From the NCBI GenBank assembly GCA_021792135.1, contig JAJYVF010000019.1, positions 42,051 to 106,050 of the forward strand: a DNA stretch of 64,000 nucleotides, in the 5' to 3' direction. The stretch comes from Acidobacteriota bacterium (GTDB lineage Bacteria; Acidobacteriota; Terriglobia; Terriglobales; Acidobacteriaceae). A program made the translations under genes and the position numbers. Shown here one piece after another: positions 28,486 through 38,245 of the stretch. The notes under the pieces are model-generated. The model did no database searches. It worked only from the letters and a program-made list of their open reading frames with translations, and was not told the DNA's origin. The first letter of the stretch is position 1; each line of letters opens with the position of its first letter.

Positions 28486-30624
28486 CTAAAGCTCAGCGTT
28501 GATCTGCTCGATCAGCTCCTCTGCCGCACCGGCCGGAGGCAGGCACGAAGTCCCGCGGCATACCTGCGCAAAAGCACCCCGGGCTGCCAGTTGTGGGAGA
28601 TTCGGCAGCGTCTCCGCCAGGATCGGCGGCAGCGCCTTCGCGGACACCTGCTCCGGCCGCAACCCGATCACCGTCTTGTTCACCGCGTAGCGTGCATTCG
28701 CCACAGCCGCCAGCCGCCGCGCCGCCGTTCCTTCGCCGATCACCACCACCTGCACCGGAGCCAGCAGCAGGCGTTCGAGCGCCAGACCGTAGCTCCCGCC
28801 ATACAACCCGTAGTGCTCAATCACGCCCGCGAAGGTCGCCAGCGTCTCCTCGGCCCTCTGGCGGAAATCCTTCCGCCCGCTCAGCGCCTCCAGCCGGAGC
28901 AGCGCCGCTGCGGCCGTCGCATTGCCCGCCGGCATCGGAGAATCCTGCATCGGCTTGCGCCGCGCTGACAGCGCACCCAGCTTCGGCCCCCCATTCTGCT
29001 CGGTATCGAAGAACCCGCCACCCTCTGAGTCATAAAAGCGGCTGACCATTGCCTCGGCAATCTCCATGGCGCGCTCGTAATACCCCAGCTGCCCCGTCGC
29101 CGCCCACGCATCCACGCATGCATGGATCAGAAAGGCATAGTCGTCCAGCACCGCGGCCACCGGAGTAGCCGCGCCCTGCTGCTCCGGATAGCCGATCACA
29201 TGCTTCAGCCCCGCCTGCCCATCCCACCCCTCCCCGAGAACCCGATCCAGGGTCCGCAGCGCAAAGGTCCGCGGCTCGGCAAGATCCAGGACGCGTGCCG
29301 CATCGAAATAAGCGCAGATCGCCAGCGCGTTCCAGCCTGTGTAAATCGTCTTATCGACAAACGGCGCCGGCCGCTTCAGACGTGCGGCATAGAGCTTCTC
29401 TTTCGCGCGCGAGAGATCCCGCGCCACCTCCGCGGGATCGCGGTTCGCCCGCTGCGCAATCTCCTCCAGCGAAAACTTCCGGTGCAGCACGTTCTTCTTC
29501 GGGTTGTGCTGCATGTCGCCCAGCTCGCCGATATCGAACCACGGCCCCGCAACGCCCAGCTCTTCTTTGCTCAGAACCTCCGCCGCTTCCTCGCGCGTCC
29601 AGGTAAAGTAGTCGCCGTCATCGTCCAGCGAAATATCCGCATCCTGCGATGCATAGAAGCCGCCGCGTTCCTGATCGCTGAGCCATTCGTTCATCCAGCG
29701 CATGATGTCCTGGGCCACCGCGGCAAACTCCGGCTGCACAAACGTCTGAAAGGCGTGCACGTAATTCCCCAGCAGGCCGGCGTTGTCGTACAGCATCTTC
29801 TCGAAATGCGGCACCACCCAGCGCTCGTCCACCGAGTAACGGTGGAACCCGCCCGCCAACTGGTCGTAGACCCCGCCCCGCGCCATCTTCTCGAGCGTCA
29901 CTGTCGCCGCCTGCTTCGCGCCTTCATTCCCCGTGCGCGCCGCCACATCGATCAGCAGATCCACCGCCGCCGGATGCGGAAACTTGGGCTGCGATCCGAA
30001 GCCGCCGTTGCGCGAATCGAACTGCCCCACCGCGCTCCCCGCCAGCTTCGCCACAATGTCCAGCGAAAGCTCGTCGTTCCGCGCCGAAAACGTCTCCCCA
30101 TGCTCGATGGCCGCCAGCACGCTCGCCGCCGATTCCAGCACTTCGTTTCGCCGCGTCTTCCAGGCACTCGCCAGCGTCAGCAGCACCCGCTCGAACCCCG
30201 GACGGCCGTAGCGATCCTCCCGCGGAAAATACGTCCCCGCAAAAAATGGCCGCCCGTCCGGCGTCAGAATTGCCGTCAGCGGCCACCCGCCCTGACCGCT
30301 GATCGCCTGCACCGCAGCCTGATAGCGCGCGTCCACATCGGGCCGCTCGTCGCGATCCACCTTGATCGCCACAAAATGTTCATTGATGATCCTGGCGAGT
30401 GCCTCGTCTTCATAGGACTCCCGATCCATCACATGGCACCAGTGGCACCAGACCGCCCCCACGTCCAGCAGAATCGGCCTGTCCAGCCGCGTCGCCAGCC
30501 CAAAGGCCGTCTCGCCCCACTCCTGCCAGTGCACCGGCTGATGCATCGCAGATCGCAGGTAGGAAGAAGCAGCGGCATCGAGCGTATTGCGCGGCTGCGC
30601 GGAGGACGTCACCGGGAGGGCCAT
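28486..30624 (-). CDS. DUF255 thioredoxin-domain protein (YyaL/SPATA20 family)
   Basis: A 712-residue cytoplasmic protein. Residues 15-180 are a thioredoxin-like domain with the family's [16 protein letters not shown] redox motif; the remainder is an (alpha/alpha)6 barrel like that of N-acylglucosamine epimerases/glycosidases ([47 protein letters not shown], in part). The length and both domains match the family. The function is poorly defined; a redox-linked role with a sugar- or peptide-like ligand has been suggested. It follows the M20 peptidase gene by 20 bases on the same strand, so the two probably form an operon. Confidence 0.92.
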   Translation of the reverse strand: MALPVTSSAQPRNTLDAAASSYLRSAMHQPVHWQEWGETAFGLATRLDRPILLDVGAVWCHWCHVMDRESYEDEALARIINEHFVAIKVDRDERPDVDARYQAAVQAISGQGGWPLTAILTPDGRPFFAGTYFPREDRYGRPGFERVLLTLASAWKTRRNEVLESAASVLAAIEHGETFSARNDELSLDIVAKLAGSAVGQFDSRNGGFGSQPKFPHPAAVDLLIDVAARTGNEGAKQAATVTLEKMARGGVYDQLAGGFHRYSVDERWVVPHFEKMLYDNAGLLGNYVHAFQTFVQPEFAAVAQDIMRWMNEWLSDQERGGFYASQDADISLDDDGDYFTWTREEAAEVLSKEELGVAGPWFDIGELGDMQHNPKKNVLHRKFSLEEIAQRANRDPAEVARDLSRAKEKLYAARLKRPAPFVDKTIYTGWNALAICAYFDAARVLDLAEPRTFALRTLDRVLGEGWDGQAGLKHVIGYPEQQGAATPVAAVLDDYAFLIHACVDAWAATGQLGYYERAMEIAEAMVSRFYDSEGGGFFDTEQNGGPKLGALSARRKPMQDSPMPAGNATAAAALLRLEALSGRKDFRQRAEETLATFAGVIEHYGLYGGSYGLALERLLLAPVQVVVIGEGTAARRLAAVANARYAVNKTVIGLRPEQVSAKALPPILAETLPNLPQLAARGAFAQVCRGTSCLPPAGAAEELIEQINAEL

Positions 30625-30644
30625 GTGATTTCAGAGTAGCGCGT

Positions 30645-31676
30645 TCAGCGCGGCGCAGTCACCAGCTGCCGCGCCACGCGGACGTACAGTTCAATAGCCT
30701 CCAGCAGCTCCCGCTTCGCCAGCTTCTCGTGCGGCGTATGCGCCACCTGGATCGATCCCGGCCCCAGCAGCACCGGCTCGCCCCAGTTCCCCAGCCACGG
30801 CACATCGGTCGTGAACGCCGCCACCATCGTCGCCAGGCCAGGCACAGCGCGCAGCCGCTGGAAGGGAATCTCCAGCGTGAAGTCCACCGTCGCCAGCCCC
30901 GCAACAGCTTCCTCCATCGCCCGCCGCGTCTCCTGCGAAGGCCCCACCAGCCGCACCAGAACCTGCGCCTCCGCCGCGTCGGCAATCACGTTCGGAGCAT
31001 GCCCTCCGCTGATCGTTCCGATATTCATCGTGCTGGGGCCAACCTCTTCCAGCTCTGGCAGCTTCAGCGCCAGCATCCGGTGCAATGCTTCCACCAGCTT
31101 GTGCGTCGCGCTCTCGCCCAGCTCCGGATACGCCGAGTGCGCCATCTTTCCCGTCGCCCGGACCACCGCCCGCAGTGCCCCTTTCGACGCCAGCGCCAGC
31201 CGGTTCTCCGTCGGCTCTCCGTTGATCAGATACCGGCTGCCTGGCGCGCGCGGATTCGCCGCCTTCGCACCTGCGGAGTCGCGCTCCTCGCCCACCACAA
31301 ACAGCAGCCCCGCGCGCCAGCCCTCCTCGCGCAAACGCTCCGCCGCGGTGATCTGCGCCGCGATAATGCCCTTCGCATCGCACGAACCGCGCCCGTGAAT
31401 AAATTCCTCGTCCTCGCTCGATGGAATAAACGGCGGGACGGTATCCATGTGGGTCGAAAGCACCACATCCGGCGTCTGCCCCGCCATGAATGCGTATACG
31501 TTGAACCGCTCGCCCGACGACCGGCTCTCCGCAGGCTGCCGAACCGGCATTCTTTCAACCGAAAATCCGCGGCTTCCCAGCAATTCCGCCAGAAATGTCC
31601 CAACCGCGCCTTCGTTGTAGGTGATGGACTCGATGTCCACCAGACGCCGCGTAAGCTGTATCGGATCAAGACCCAT
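30645..31676 (-). CDS. M20-family metallopeptidase/deacylase (ArgE/DapE/LysK-like)
   Basis: A 343-residue zinc hydrolase. Metal and catalytic residues are in place: His/Asp in STHMDTVPP, Asp in GRGSCDAKG, the Glu pair in VGEERDSAG, Glu in NGEPTEN and a C-terminal His in VAHTPHEKL. The dimerisation lid lies between about residues 165 and 270 (KMAHSAYPELGESA; NIGTISGGHAPNVIADAAEA, in part). It removes acyl groups from, or cleaves, small amino-acid derivatives. It is first in a two-gene minus-strand operon with the DUF255 gene and is divergent (70 bases) from the alpha/beta hydrolase. The exact substrate is not determinable. Confidence 0.9.
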   Translation of the reverse strand: MGLDPIQLTRRLVDIESITYNEGAVGTFLAELLGSRGFSVERMPVRQPAESRSSGERFNVYAFMAGQTPDVVLSTHMDTVPPFIPSSEDEEFIHGRGSCDAKGIIAAQITAAERLREEGWRAGLLFVVGEERDSAGAKAANPRAPGSRYLINGEPTENRLALASKGALRAVVRATGKMAHSAYPELGESATHKLVEALHRMLALKLPELEEVGPSTMNIGTISGGHAPNVIADAAEAQVLVRLVGPSQETRRAMEEAVAGLATVDFTLEIPFQRLRAVPGLATMVAAFTTDVPWLGNWGEPVLLGPGSIQVAHTPHEKLAKRELLEAIELYVRVARQLVTAPR

Positions 31677-31746
31677 GGTGAAGCATCAGAATACCCGAGG
31701 ACCAGGGTACCGGCTGAATCCGGCTTTGTCCGTACAATGATCTGGC

Positions 31747-32463
31747 ATGACGCAGTCGCATATTGGCTCGGCAATTCTGCGTACCGTCGATGACCTGCGC
31801 GGCCCCGCGGGTCGCCTCGAAGCTCTGCTCAATCCCGGAGCGCCCGCCACGCCCTATACCGCTCTCGTCTGCCATCCGCACCCGCTCGGCGGCGGCACCA
31901 TGCACAACAAGGTGGTCTACCACACCATGAAGGCCCTGCAGACTCTCGGCCTCCCCGTGCTGCGCTTCAACTTTCGCGGCACCGGCCTCAGCGAGGGCGC
32001 CCACGACTACGGCCACGGCGAGCAGGAAGACGTCCAGGCCGCTCTCGACTGGCTCGACCGCGAGTTCCGCCTGCCCATCCTCTTTGCCGGATTCTCCTTC
32101 GGAGCGCATGTCGGTCTCCAGGTCTGCTGCAGCGAGCCCCGCATCCACGGCCTCATCGCCCTCGGGCTCCCCGTCCATGCAGAAGGCCGCAACTACCGCT
32201 ACGACTTTCTCCGCTCCTGCGCACAGCCCAAGCTCTTCATCAGCGGTGACCGCGATCCCTATGGCCCGATCGCCGCAGTCGAAGCCGTCGTAGCCCGCGC
32301 CCCCCAGCCCAGACAGATGGTCTGGATTGCCGACGCCGACCACTTCTTCGCGCAGGCTTCACCGTCCGGGGCCGGCGAGCGGCCAGGGAGTAAGCTGGAT
32401 GAGGTAAGGAACGCCATCCACGCATGGGCTCAACGAACGTTTCCCCCTCTCATCCGGCAATGA
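31747..32463 (+). CDS. Alpha/beta hydrolase (YqiA/dienelactone-hydrolase-like)
   Basis: A 238-residue serine hydrolase. The oxyanion region is HPHPLGGGTMHNKV (residues 43-56), the nucleophile elbow is GFSFGAH (about residue 117), and the remaining triad is Asp in SGDRDPYGP and His in DADHFFAQ. This set matches the short alpha/beta hydrolases often annotated as CocE/NonD-like or YqiA-like esterases. Its stop overlaps the start of the glycerate kinase gene in an ATGA, so translation is probably coupled. Natural substrate unknown. Confidence 0.88.
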   Translation: MTQSHIGSAILRTVDDLRGPAGRLEALLNPGAPATPYTALVCHPHPLGGGTMHNKVVYHTMKALQTLGLPVLRFNFRGTGLSEGAHDYGHGEQEDVQAALDWLDREFRLPILFAGFSFGAHVGLQVCCSEPRIHGLIALGLPVHAEGRNYRYDFLRSCAQPKLFISGDRDPYGPIAAVEAVVARAPQPRQMVWIADADHFFAQASPSGAGERPGSKLDEVRNAIHAWAQRTFPPLIRQ

Positions 32464-33839
32464 CCGCCGCCGAACAACTGCACGCCACCGCCCGGGACAT
32501 CTTCACCCACGCGCTCGATGCCAGCGACGTCGGCCTGGCCTTCGATCGACACCTCCATTTCGAAGGCAAAACGCTGGTGCGCCACCCCTCCCCCCGGCTC
32601 CCCTCCGTATCGCAGCCGCTCGACGGCTATAAGAACATCTTCATCATCTCCTTCGGCAAAGCCGCCCTCAGCATGCTCAACGCGCTCCTTGCGCGCCTGC
32701 CCAAAAAGATGCATATCCGCGGCGTCTGCTCCGCGCCCGAGATCCCGAAAAAACGCAGCCGCCGCATCCGCTATTTTGCCGGCGGCCATCCGCTGCCCAA
32801 CGAACACTCCTTCGCCGCGGCGCGTGCCGCTCTCGACCTGCTGAAGAAAGCGAAGAAGGACACCTTCGTCTTCTTCCTGATCAGCGGCGGCGGCTCGGCC
32901 ATGATGGAGCTGCCCCGCGACCGCCATATCTCGCTTGACGACACTACCGCCTTCTACGAAACGCTGGTGGCCAGCGGCGCCACGATCACCGAGGTCAATA
33001 CCGTCCGCAGATACTTCTCCGCCATCAAAGGCGGTCGCCTCGCGTTGGCCGCGCCTCAGGCCGGAAAGCTGTCGCTGCTTCTCGCCGATGTTCCCCTCAA
33101 AGACCTCGCCGCCGTCGCCTCCTCCCCAACGTTGCCCGATCACTCCACCCCCGCGGAATGCGCGGAGATCCTCGCGCGCTTTCACCTGCTGGAGAAGTTC
33201 CCGCCCATCGTCCGCGCGTACTTCGAGAAACTGCACCTCCGCGACTCCGGAAATCGACCCCACTCCGCCGAGAAAAAAGCCGACGCGGAGGCCTTCGAGA
33301 ATGCGCAGTTCGATACCCTGCTCTCGAATCACGATTTCGTCAACGCCGCCCGCGACTACGCACATTCCCTCGGCTATAACGTTGTGATCGATAATTCCTG
33401 CGACGACTGGGATTACGCCGAAGCCGCCCGTTATCTGCTCGCCCGCTTCCATGCGCTGCGCCGGGAACATCCGCGCCTCTGCCTCCTGTCGAGCGGCGAA
33501 GTCACCGTCCAGCTCAGCGACCACCCGGGATGCGGAGGACGCAATCAGCAATTCGCTCTCTGTGCCGCGCTCGACCTGGCGCGGTACGAGGGCCAGCCCC
33601 TGGCGGTCCTCAGCGCGGGATCCGATGGCATCGATGGCAACAGCCCCGCAGCCGGAGCCATCGCGGACACCACCACCATCGCCCGCGCGCGCAGCTACCA
33701 GTTCGATCCCGAACTGACGCTCGCCCGCTTCGATGCCTGTACGCTCTTTACGGCTTTAGGGGATTCGATCGTTACCGGGCCCACCGGCAACAATCTGCGC
33801 GACCTGCGGATCCTGATCGCCGGCTCAACGGACCTTTGA
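32460..33839 (+). CDS. Glycerate 2-kinase-like protein (DUF4147/MOFRL)
   Basis: A 459-residue protein of the glycerate 2-kinase (GckA/TtuD) family, which phosphorylates D-glycerate to 2-phosphoglycerate. The start at 32460 is fixed by a four-base ATGA overlap with the upstream hydrolase; an in-frame ATG at 32424 lies inside that gene. The DUF4147 part has SFGKAALSML, AGGHPLPNEHS and LISGGGSAMMELP; the C-terminal MOFRL domain has SSGEVTVQL, GGRNQQFAL and SAGSDGIDGNSPAAGA. Its product would feed the enolase encoded about 20 kb away. It is convergent with lemA. Confidence 0.92.
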   Translation: MTAAEQLHATARDIFTHALDASDVGLAFDRHLHFEGKTLVRHPSPRLPSVSQPLDGYKNIFIISFGKAALSMLNALLARLPKKMHIRGVCSAPEIPKKRSRRIRYFAGGHPLPNEHSFAAARAALDLLKKAKKDTFVFFLISGGGSAMMELPRDRHISLDDTTAFYETLVASGATITEVNTVRRYFSAIKGGRLALAAPQAGKLSLLLADVPLKDLAAVASSPTLPDHSTPAECAEILARFHLLEKFPPIVRAYFEKLHLRDSGNRPHSAEKKADAEAFENAQFDTLLSNHDFVNAARDYAHSLGYNVVIDNSCDDWDYAEAARYLLARFHALRREHPRLCLLSSGEVTVQLSDHPGCGGRNQQFALCAALDLARYEGQPLAVLSAGSDGIDGNSPAAGAIADTTTIARARSYQFDPELTLARFDACTLFTALGDSIVTGPTGNNLRDLRILIAGSTDL

Positions 33840-33929
33840 ACAGCTCCTGCTTGCGGCACTTCTGCTCGACCAGCCACGCAACCAATCGGAACTGCCGTTC
33901 AATGACAGCCGGTTTGCACCAACCCTGCC

Positions 33930-34511
33930 TCAGAAACTAACCTTCGGCGCGGTCTGGGCCGCGGAGCTTGCCTCGAAATAGGCATTGTTCGGCTGGAATC
34001 CCGCAATGCGCGCCCAGATATTATTCGGGATCTGCCGGATAAAGGTGTTGTAGTCGCGCAGCGTCTCGTTGTACCGGTGCCGCTCCACGGCGATCCGGTT
34101 CTCCGAGCCCTCCAGCTGGTCCTGCAGCTCGAGAAAATTCTCGTTTGCCTTCAGTTGCGGGTAATTCTCCGAAATCGCCAGCAGCCGTCCCAGCGCCCCG
34201 TCCAGCTGCCCGTTCGCCTGAATCTTGCCCTGAGGATCACGCGCCGCCAGCAGCGCTTCGCGCGCCTTGTCCACGTCGGCGAAAACCGCCTCCTCGTGCT
34301 GCGCATATCCCTTCACGGTGGCGACCAGATTCGGGATCAGATCCGCCCGCCGCTGCAGCACCGTCTGCACATTGGCCCACTGCTCCTGCACCGCTTCCTG
34401 TTTCGCCACCATCTGCTTCTGCGCGCTCACAAAGCTGCCGAACACCAGCAGCCCGGCCAGCACAATGACCACCACCACCGCGAGTGCGACCCACAGCCCA
34501 CGACGCATCAT
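33930..34511 (-). CDS. lemA: LemA family protein
   Basis: A 193-residue membrane protein. An N-terminal transmembrane helix (residues 7-28, VALAVVVVIVLAGLLVFGSF) is followed by a long helical domain with family motifs QEQWANVQTVLQRRADLIPN and LKANENFLELQDQLEGSENR (each 20 residues), ending with YNTFIRQIPNNIWARIAGF. LemA proteins are widespread and poorly understood, usually placed with TPM-domain proteins, as here: the TPM gene lies 36 bases upstream. It is the last gene of a four-gene minus-strand run. Confidence 0.95.
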   Translation of the reverse strand: MMRRGLWVALAVVVVIVLAGLLVFGSFVSAQKQMVAKQEAVQEQWANVQTVLQRRADLIPNLVATVKGYAQHEEAVFADVDKAREALLAARDPQGKIQANGQLDGALGRLLAISENYPQLKANENFLELQDQLEGSENRIAVERHRYNETLRDYNTFIRQIPNNIWARIAGFQPNNAYFEASSAAQTAPKVSF

Positions 34512-34547
34512 CCCGCTCGTTCTCCTTCAGTAACATCCGAGTTGATG

Positions 34548-35360
34548 TTACCAGTCGCCCCCGGCCCCGCCGCCACCGGTCGAGCCGCCACCGAAGCCCC
34601 CAAACCCGCTGCCGCTGTCCCCGCCACCGCCGCCGCCGCCAAAATCGCCCCCGCCACCGAAGCCGCCGCCACCCCCCCAGCGGCCGCCGCCGCCCAGGAA
34701 CATCCCCAGCAGAAATCCCAGCAGCCCCGATCCGCCTGCCCACAGCAGGAAGATCACCACCAGGATCAGGAACACCGTCCCGCCGATGATCTGGCCCAGG
34801 CTCGCATGCGGCTGCTGTTGCTGCACGGCCGCGCCCCAGCGCGACAGCGGTTTCAGCTGCACCCCGGCATCCAGTGCAATGATCTGCGAGATCTCATCCA
34901 CTGCCAGAGTCAGCGCGCCGTCGAAGTCGTTGTTCCGCAGCATCGGCACCATCGCCCGGCCGATCTCGCCCACCCGGCCGTCCGGCAGAATGCCCTCCAG
35001 CCCATACCCCGTCTCGATGAACCGCTTCCGATCCTTCACTGCGATCAGGATGATCACACCCCGATCGCTGCCCTTCGCGCCTACTTTCCACGCGTCTTCC
35101 AGCTCAACGGCATATTGCTGGATCGGCTCCCCCTCAAGGCTGTTGATCGTCACCACCGCAATCTGCGCATGGGCCTCATGGTCCACCTGGCCGCAGAGCC
35201 GATCAAGCTGGATTTGCACCGGCCGGGACATCACGTGGGCGAAATCGCTGACGTAATCCGTGGGCTGCGGCAGATCCCTGACCGCCTGCGCGGGCGCCAC
35301 CGCAGCCGCGCATACCACGGCCGCGAGCCACACCGCAGGCTTCAGAATGATTCTGATCAC
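34548..35360 (-). CDS. TPM-domain membrane protein (YgcG family)
   Basis: A 270-residue exported protein. After a signal peptide (residues 1-26) comes a TPM domain, about 30-155 (YVSDFAHVMSRPVQIQLDRL; DRGVIILIAVKDRKRFIETG; LPDGRVGEIGRAMVP). A transmembrane helix follows (residues 195-213, TVFLILVVIFLLWAGGSGLL), and then a Gly-rich tail of repeated GGGG/FGG blocks ending in GGDW, the usual YgcG ending. TPM domains have been linked to phosphatase-like activity and photosystem repair in plants; the bacterial role is unclear. Its pairing with lemA is the standard arrangement. Confidence 0.93.
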   Translation of the reverse strand: MIRIILKPAVWLAAVVCAAAVAPAQAVRDLPQPTDYVSDFAHVMSRPVQIQLDRLCGQVDHEAHAQIAVVTINSLEGEPIQQYAVELEDAWKVGAKGSDRGVIILIAVKDRKRFIETGYGLEGILPDGRVGEIGRAMVPMLRNNDFDGALTLAVDEISQIIALDAGVQLKPLSRWGAAVQQQQPHASLGQIIGGTVFLILVVIFLLWAGGSGLLGFLLGMFLGGGGRWGGGGGFGGGGDFGGGGGGGDSGSGFGGFGGGSTGGGGAGGDW

Positions 35361-35411
35361 TGATCTGGATTGTAGTCTTTCGGACCTGCTTCGTTGCGCG
35401 CAGCCGCTCTC

Positions 35412-35879
35412 TCAGAGAGCCTCCCCAGCCTCTTTCTCCATCACAAGGGCATCGATGCGCCCCAGGTAGTAGCCCGGGATACGGCCCGTACGCGTGAATC
35501 CATGGCGCTCGTAGAAAGCCTGTGCCGCGCTGTTGTCAACCGCCACTTCCAGCAGCACCGTCGTTGCGCCCGCCTCGCGCAGCCGCTCTTCCGCTGCCTT
35601 CAGCAGCGCCTCTCCCACCCCGCGCCGCCGTCGCGCAGCGTCCACATCGATCGTGATCAGCCGCCCCAGCAGTTTGCCCTGCCGACGCTGCGTTCCGGCA
35701 ATCGCGAACCCCACCGGCACGCCCGCATCCTCCGCAAGGATCGCAACATTGCCCGGATATTTCAGGAAATACAACAGCTCCGCCTTCGACCAGGCAATGC
35801 CCGGAGCAAAGCAGGCCTGATCGAGAGCGTGGAGCGCCGCAAAGTCCTCATTCCGCACCGCCCGCAGTTTGATGGCCAC
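35412..35879 (-). CDS. rimI: GNAT acetyltransferase, RimI-like
   Basis: A 155-residue GNAT protein resembling the ribosomal-protein-S18-alanine N-acetyltransferase. Acetyl-CoA binding is shown by ITIDVDAARRRRGVGEALL (residues 75-93), and motif B by EVAVDNSAAQAFYERHGF. The length matches RimI. It starts three bases after the stop of the BNR propeller gene and so is probably translated from the same mRNA. RimI is usually next to tsaB or tsaE, which are absent here, so another N-terminal or small-molecule acetylation role is possible. Confidence 0.85.
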   Translation of the reverse strand: MAIKLRAVRNEDFAALHALDQACFAPGIAWSKAELLYFLKYPGNVAILAEDAGVPVGFAIAGTQRRQGKLLGRLITIDVDAARRRRGVGEALLKAAEERLREAGATTVLLEVAVDNSAAQAFYERHGFTRTGRIPGYYLGRIDALVMEKEAGEAL

Positions 35880-35882
35880 AGT

Positions 35883-37931
35883 TTACTTCTGCGCATCCTG
35901 CACGCCGCCGGCACTCATCGCCGCTGCTTCCGGCTCGGGCTGCGCCACCACGCCACTGTACATTGAAGCTGCCACCAGACGCCCGCTCAGGGAGGAGACC
36001 GACCGCACGGTCCATCCCGTATTCCACCACTTCCACGTCTGGTCCCGGGGATCGATGGCAAACACCACCGTGCCCTCCTGTGAGGTCACCACCACTCGCC
36101 TCATGACCGGGTCCCAGGTGACGCTGTTAATCGCTACCATCGGCAGGCGCCGCATCGCCTTCCAGGTCTGCCCATGATCGGTGGAGTAGAACAGGCCCTC
36201 GCGGCCACCCGCCCACAGCGAGCCATCCCCTGCAATGGCCAGGCTGTTCAGAGCGGTCAGTCCCGCCGGAAAGCCCGCTGCGTGCCACGCCATGCCGCTG
36301 TCCAGCGACTCCATCAATCCCTGGCGGCGCGCCGCAAAGACGGTCCCGCCGGAAACGGCAATCGCCACATAACTCCCGGCCCCGGAAAATGACCCCGCGT
36401 CCTGTCTGCCCAGAACGGTCTTTTGCCACGAGGCACCGCGATCCACGCTGCGAAACACCCCCTGCGGTGTCGCCGCGTACCAGACATCGTCGGTCGTCGC
36501 CAGAGCCCTGACCCGGCCGCTGATCTCCGTCACTCCAGGCCCTTTCCGGTCCCGCCGCCTCGAAGCCGATCCCCTCTTCCCGCGAGCTCGCCCTCCTCGC
36601 CTGCCGGTCGTCAACGCCTCGCCCGGGTTTTCTTCAACCGTATTGGCCGCAACCCAGCTCTGCCCATCCCAGCGATAGGTTCCGTCGCTGGTGCCCGCCA
36701 GCAGCGTGCCGTCCCGGCCCTGCGCCAGGACAAACACATCCTTCCCGTTCAGGCCCTGGCTCTGCTGTCTCCAGCTCCGGCCGAAATCCCTGGTGACGAA
36801 TACCCCGCCGTAGACCTTGTCGTTGATCACGCCGGCGTACATGGTTCCGGGCGTCCGCACGTCGGTCAGCAACGCCGCAACCTGCCGCTGCGAGAAGCCG
36901 GTATTCGAAGCCGTGAACTGCACCCCCGCGTCCTCGCTGGCCAGCACGCCGCTGCGATCCGTCGCCAGCAGCACGTGCCGAGGGTTCCGCGGATCGACAT
37001 ACACGTCGTTGATGATCACATCCGATCCCGTGGTGCGCGTCCAGTTGTCGCCGCCGTCCGTCGTCTTGTACAGCCCTTCCGTCGTTCCGGCATAGACAAC
37101 GTTGCGATCGGTGGGATCCATCTTCAGCATCCGGGTGCGCCGCGCGGTTGTGGGAATACCCTGCACCTTGCGAAAGTCGGCCCCGCCATCGTCCGTGCGG
37201 TAGATTCCCGAGCAGGCGCTGAGAAACATCACGCTCGGCCGCGAGCTGTCGATCACCATCGAAAAGACGTCCGAGTCGACAATCACCCCTTTGCTGATCT
37301 GCGTCCAGTGCGCGCCGCCGTCTGACGTCTTCCATGGCAGATGCCAGGTGCCCGCGTAGATCGTCTGCGGATCGTAGGGGTCTATCGCAATGGACTCTAC
37401 TTCATGGATCTCCGTGCTTCCCGGTGGGCTGATCTCACGCCAGTGCAGCCCTTTGTCATCGCTGCGGTAGACTCCCCGCAGAGTCCCGGCCACCAGCACA
37501 CGCGGATTGTTGGGAGCCTGCGCCAGCGCCAGCACCGACTGCCCCTGAATTCCTGCCAGAGGTATCCAGGTTCGTCCCTGATCATGGCTCACATATACCC
37601 CGCCGTCGGGACGGTCCAGCTCCCAGACTCCGGCATACAGAGTACGCGGGTCCGATCGATCCACCAGCAGACTGTCCACCACCAGGTCGTCCTGATTGTT
37701 GAGCCTGGCCAGACGCGACCAGGAAGAGCCGCCATCGGCCGAGATGTAAATCCAGCTGTCGGTCGTCCCCACATAAATCCGGCTCGGATCGCGGGGATCA
37801 TAGGCGAACCGTCGTGCATCGCCCCCGTCCGGCCCAATCGGAGACCATACGGCAGAAGCAGCCCGGCAGCACAAACCAGGCAGGAAGATGGCCAGAGTGG
37901 CCAGAATCAAGCGCAACCGCGTCAGTGTCAT
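35883..37931 (-). CDS. Exported BNR/sortilin-type beta-propeller protein
   Basis: A 682-residue exported protein (signal peptide to about residue 27). It has repeated Asp-box units S-x-D-x-G-x-x-W: SADGGSSW, SHDQGRTW, SDDKGLHW, TSDGGAHW, TTDGGDNW, TRDFGRSW, SVDRGASW, STDHGQTW, spaced about 40-50 residues apart, with intervening DPRDPSRIYVGT-type strands. This suggests a 10-bladed (VPS10/sortilin-like) or double propeller. The arrangement GGRRGGRARGKRGSASRRRDRKG, here described as a basic Arg/Gly-rich patch near residue 445, interrupts it. No sialidase catalytic residues were recognised, so a binding or scaffold role is likely. First gene of a run with rimI, TPM and lemA. Confidence 0.88.
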   Translation of the reverse strand: MTLTRLRLILATLAIFLPGLCCRAASAVWSPIGPDGGDARRFAYDPRDPSRIYVGTTDSWIYISADGGSSWSRLARLNNQDDLVVDSLLVDRSDPRTLYAGVWELDRPDGGVYVSHDQGRTWIPLAGIQGQSVLALAQAPNNPRVLVAGTLRGVYRSDDKGLHWREISPPGSTEIHEVESIAIDPYDPQTIYAGTWHLPWKTSDGGAHWTQISKGVIVDSDVFSMVIDSSRPSVMFLSACSGIYRTDDGGADFRKVQGIPTTARRTRMLKMDPTDRNVVYAGTTEGLYKTTDGGDNWTRTTGSDVIINDVYVDPRNPRHVLLATDRSGVLASEDAGVQFTASNTGFSQRQVAALLTDVRTPGTMYAGVINDKVYGGVFVTRDFGRSWRQQSQGLNGKDVFVLAQGRDGTLLAGTSDGTYRWDGQSWVAANTVEENPGEALTTGRRGGRARGKRGSASRRRDRKGPGVTEISGRVRALATTDDVWYAATPQGVFRSVDRGASWQKTVLGRQDAGSFSGAGSYVAIAVSGGTVFAARRQGLMESLDSGMAWHAAGFPAGLTALNSLAIAGDGSLWAGGREGLFYSTDHGQTWKAMRRLPMVAINSVTWDPVMRRVVVTSQEGTVVFAIDPRDQTWKWWNTGWTVRSVSSLSGRLVAASMYSGVVAQPEPEAAAMSAGGVQDAQK

Positions 37932-38192
37932 AGCTCCATTTCGTACGGGTGCGGATTTCCCAGGCGACTTCTCGCCTGCCGTGCCCGAACCGAGTCATCG
38001 CCCATCCTCCCCGGGCAGTTAGGCCGATACGGCCACGGCAATACCTCTGAGGAACGGACCACCGCTCGCCCATCTGGCGGGCCGCCTTCCGGATGCGGAA
38101 AGGCTCTGGTCGTATCCTAACCCGCTTTGTCGCGGGAATGCGCCGCAATCTGTTCAGCTGCACATCCGGGCTCACCATCCCTCTGCGCACAC
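37932..38192. other. Intergenic region upstream of the BNR propeller operon
   Basis: About 260 bases precede the four-gene minus-strand run and follow the OmpA-like gene's terminator. It should carry the operon promoter; I found no near-consensus pair. The open frames across it are shadows. Confidence 0.4.
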
Positions 38193-38223
38193 AAAAACAG
38201 GGGCCAGCCTCGCGGCCGGCCCC
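38193..38223 (-). terminator. Rho-independent terminator of the OmpA-like gene
   Basis: On the minus strand, arm 38223-38214 pairs with 38209-38200 (ten positions, one mismatch) around a four-base loop, and is followed by a T-rich run (TGTTTTTGTG). It lies about 22 bases after the stop codon. This is the best intrinsic terminator in the window. Confidence 0.8.
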
Positions 38224-38245
38224 TGATTCGAAACAATCCGAACGC

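Noticed and set aside
35883..37931. Sialidase
   Set aside because: Asp-boxes are present, but no Arg triad, Tyr/Glu catalytic pattern or RIP motif was recognised.
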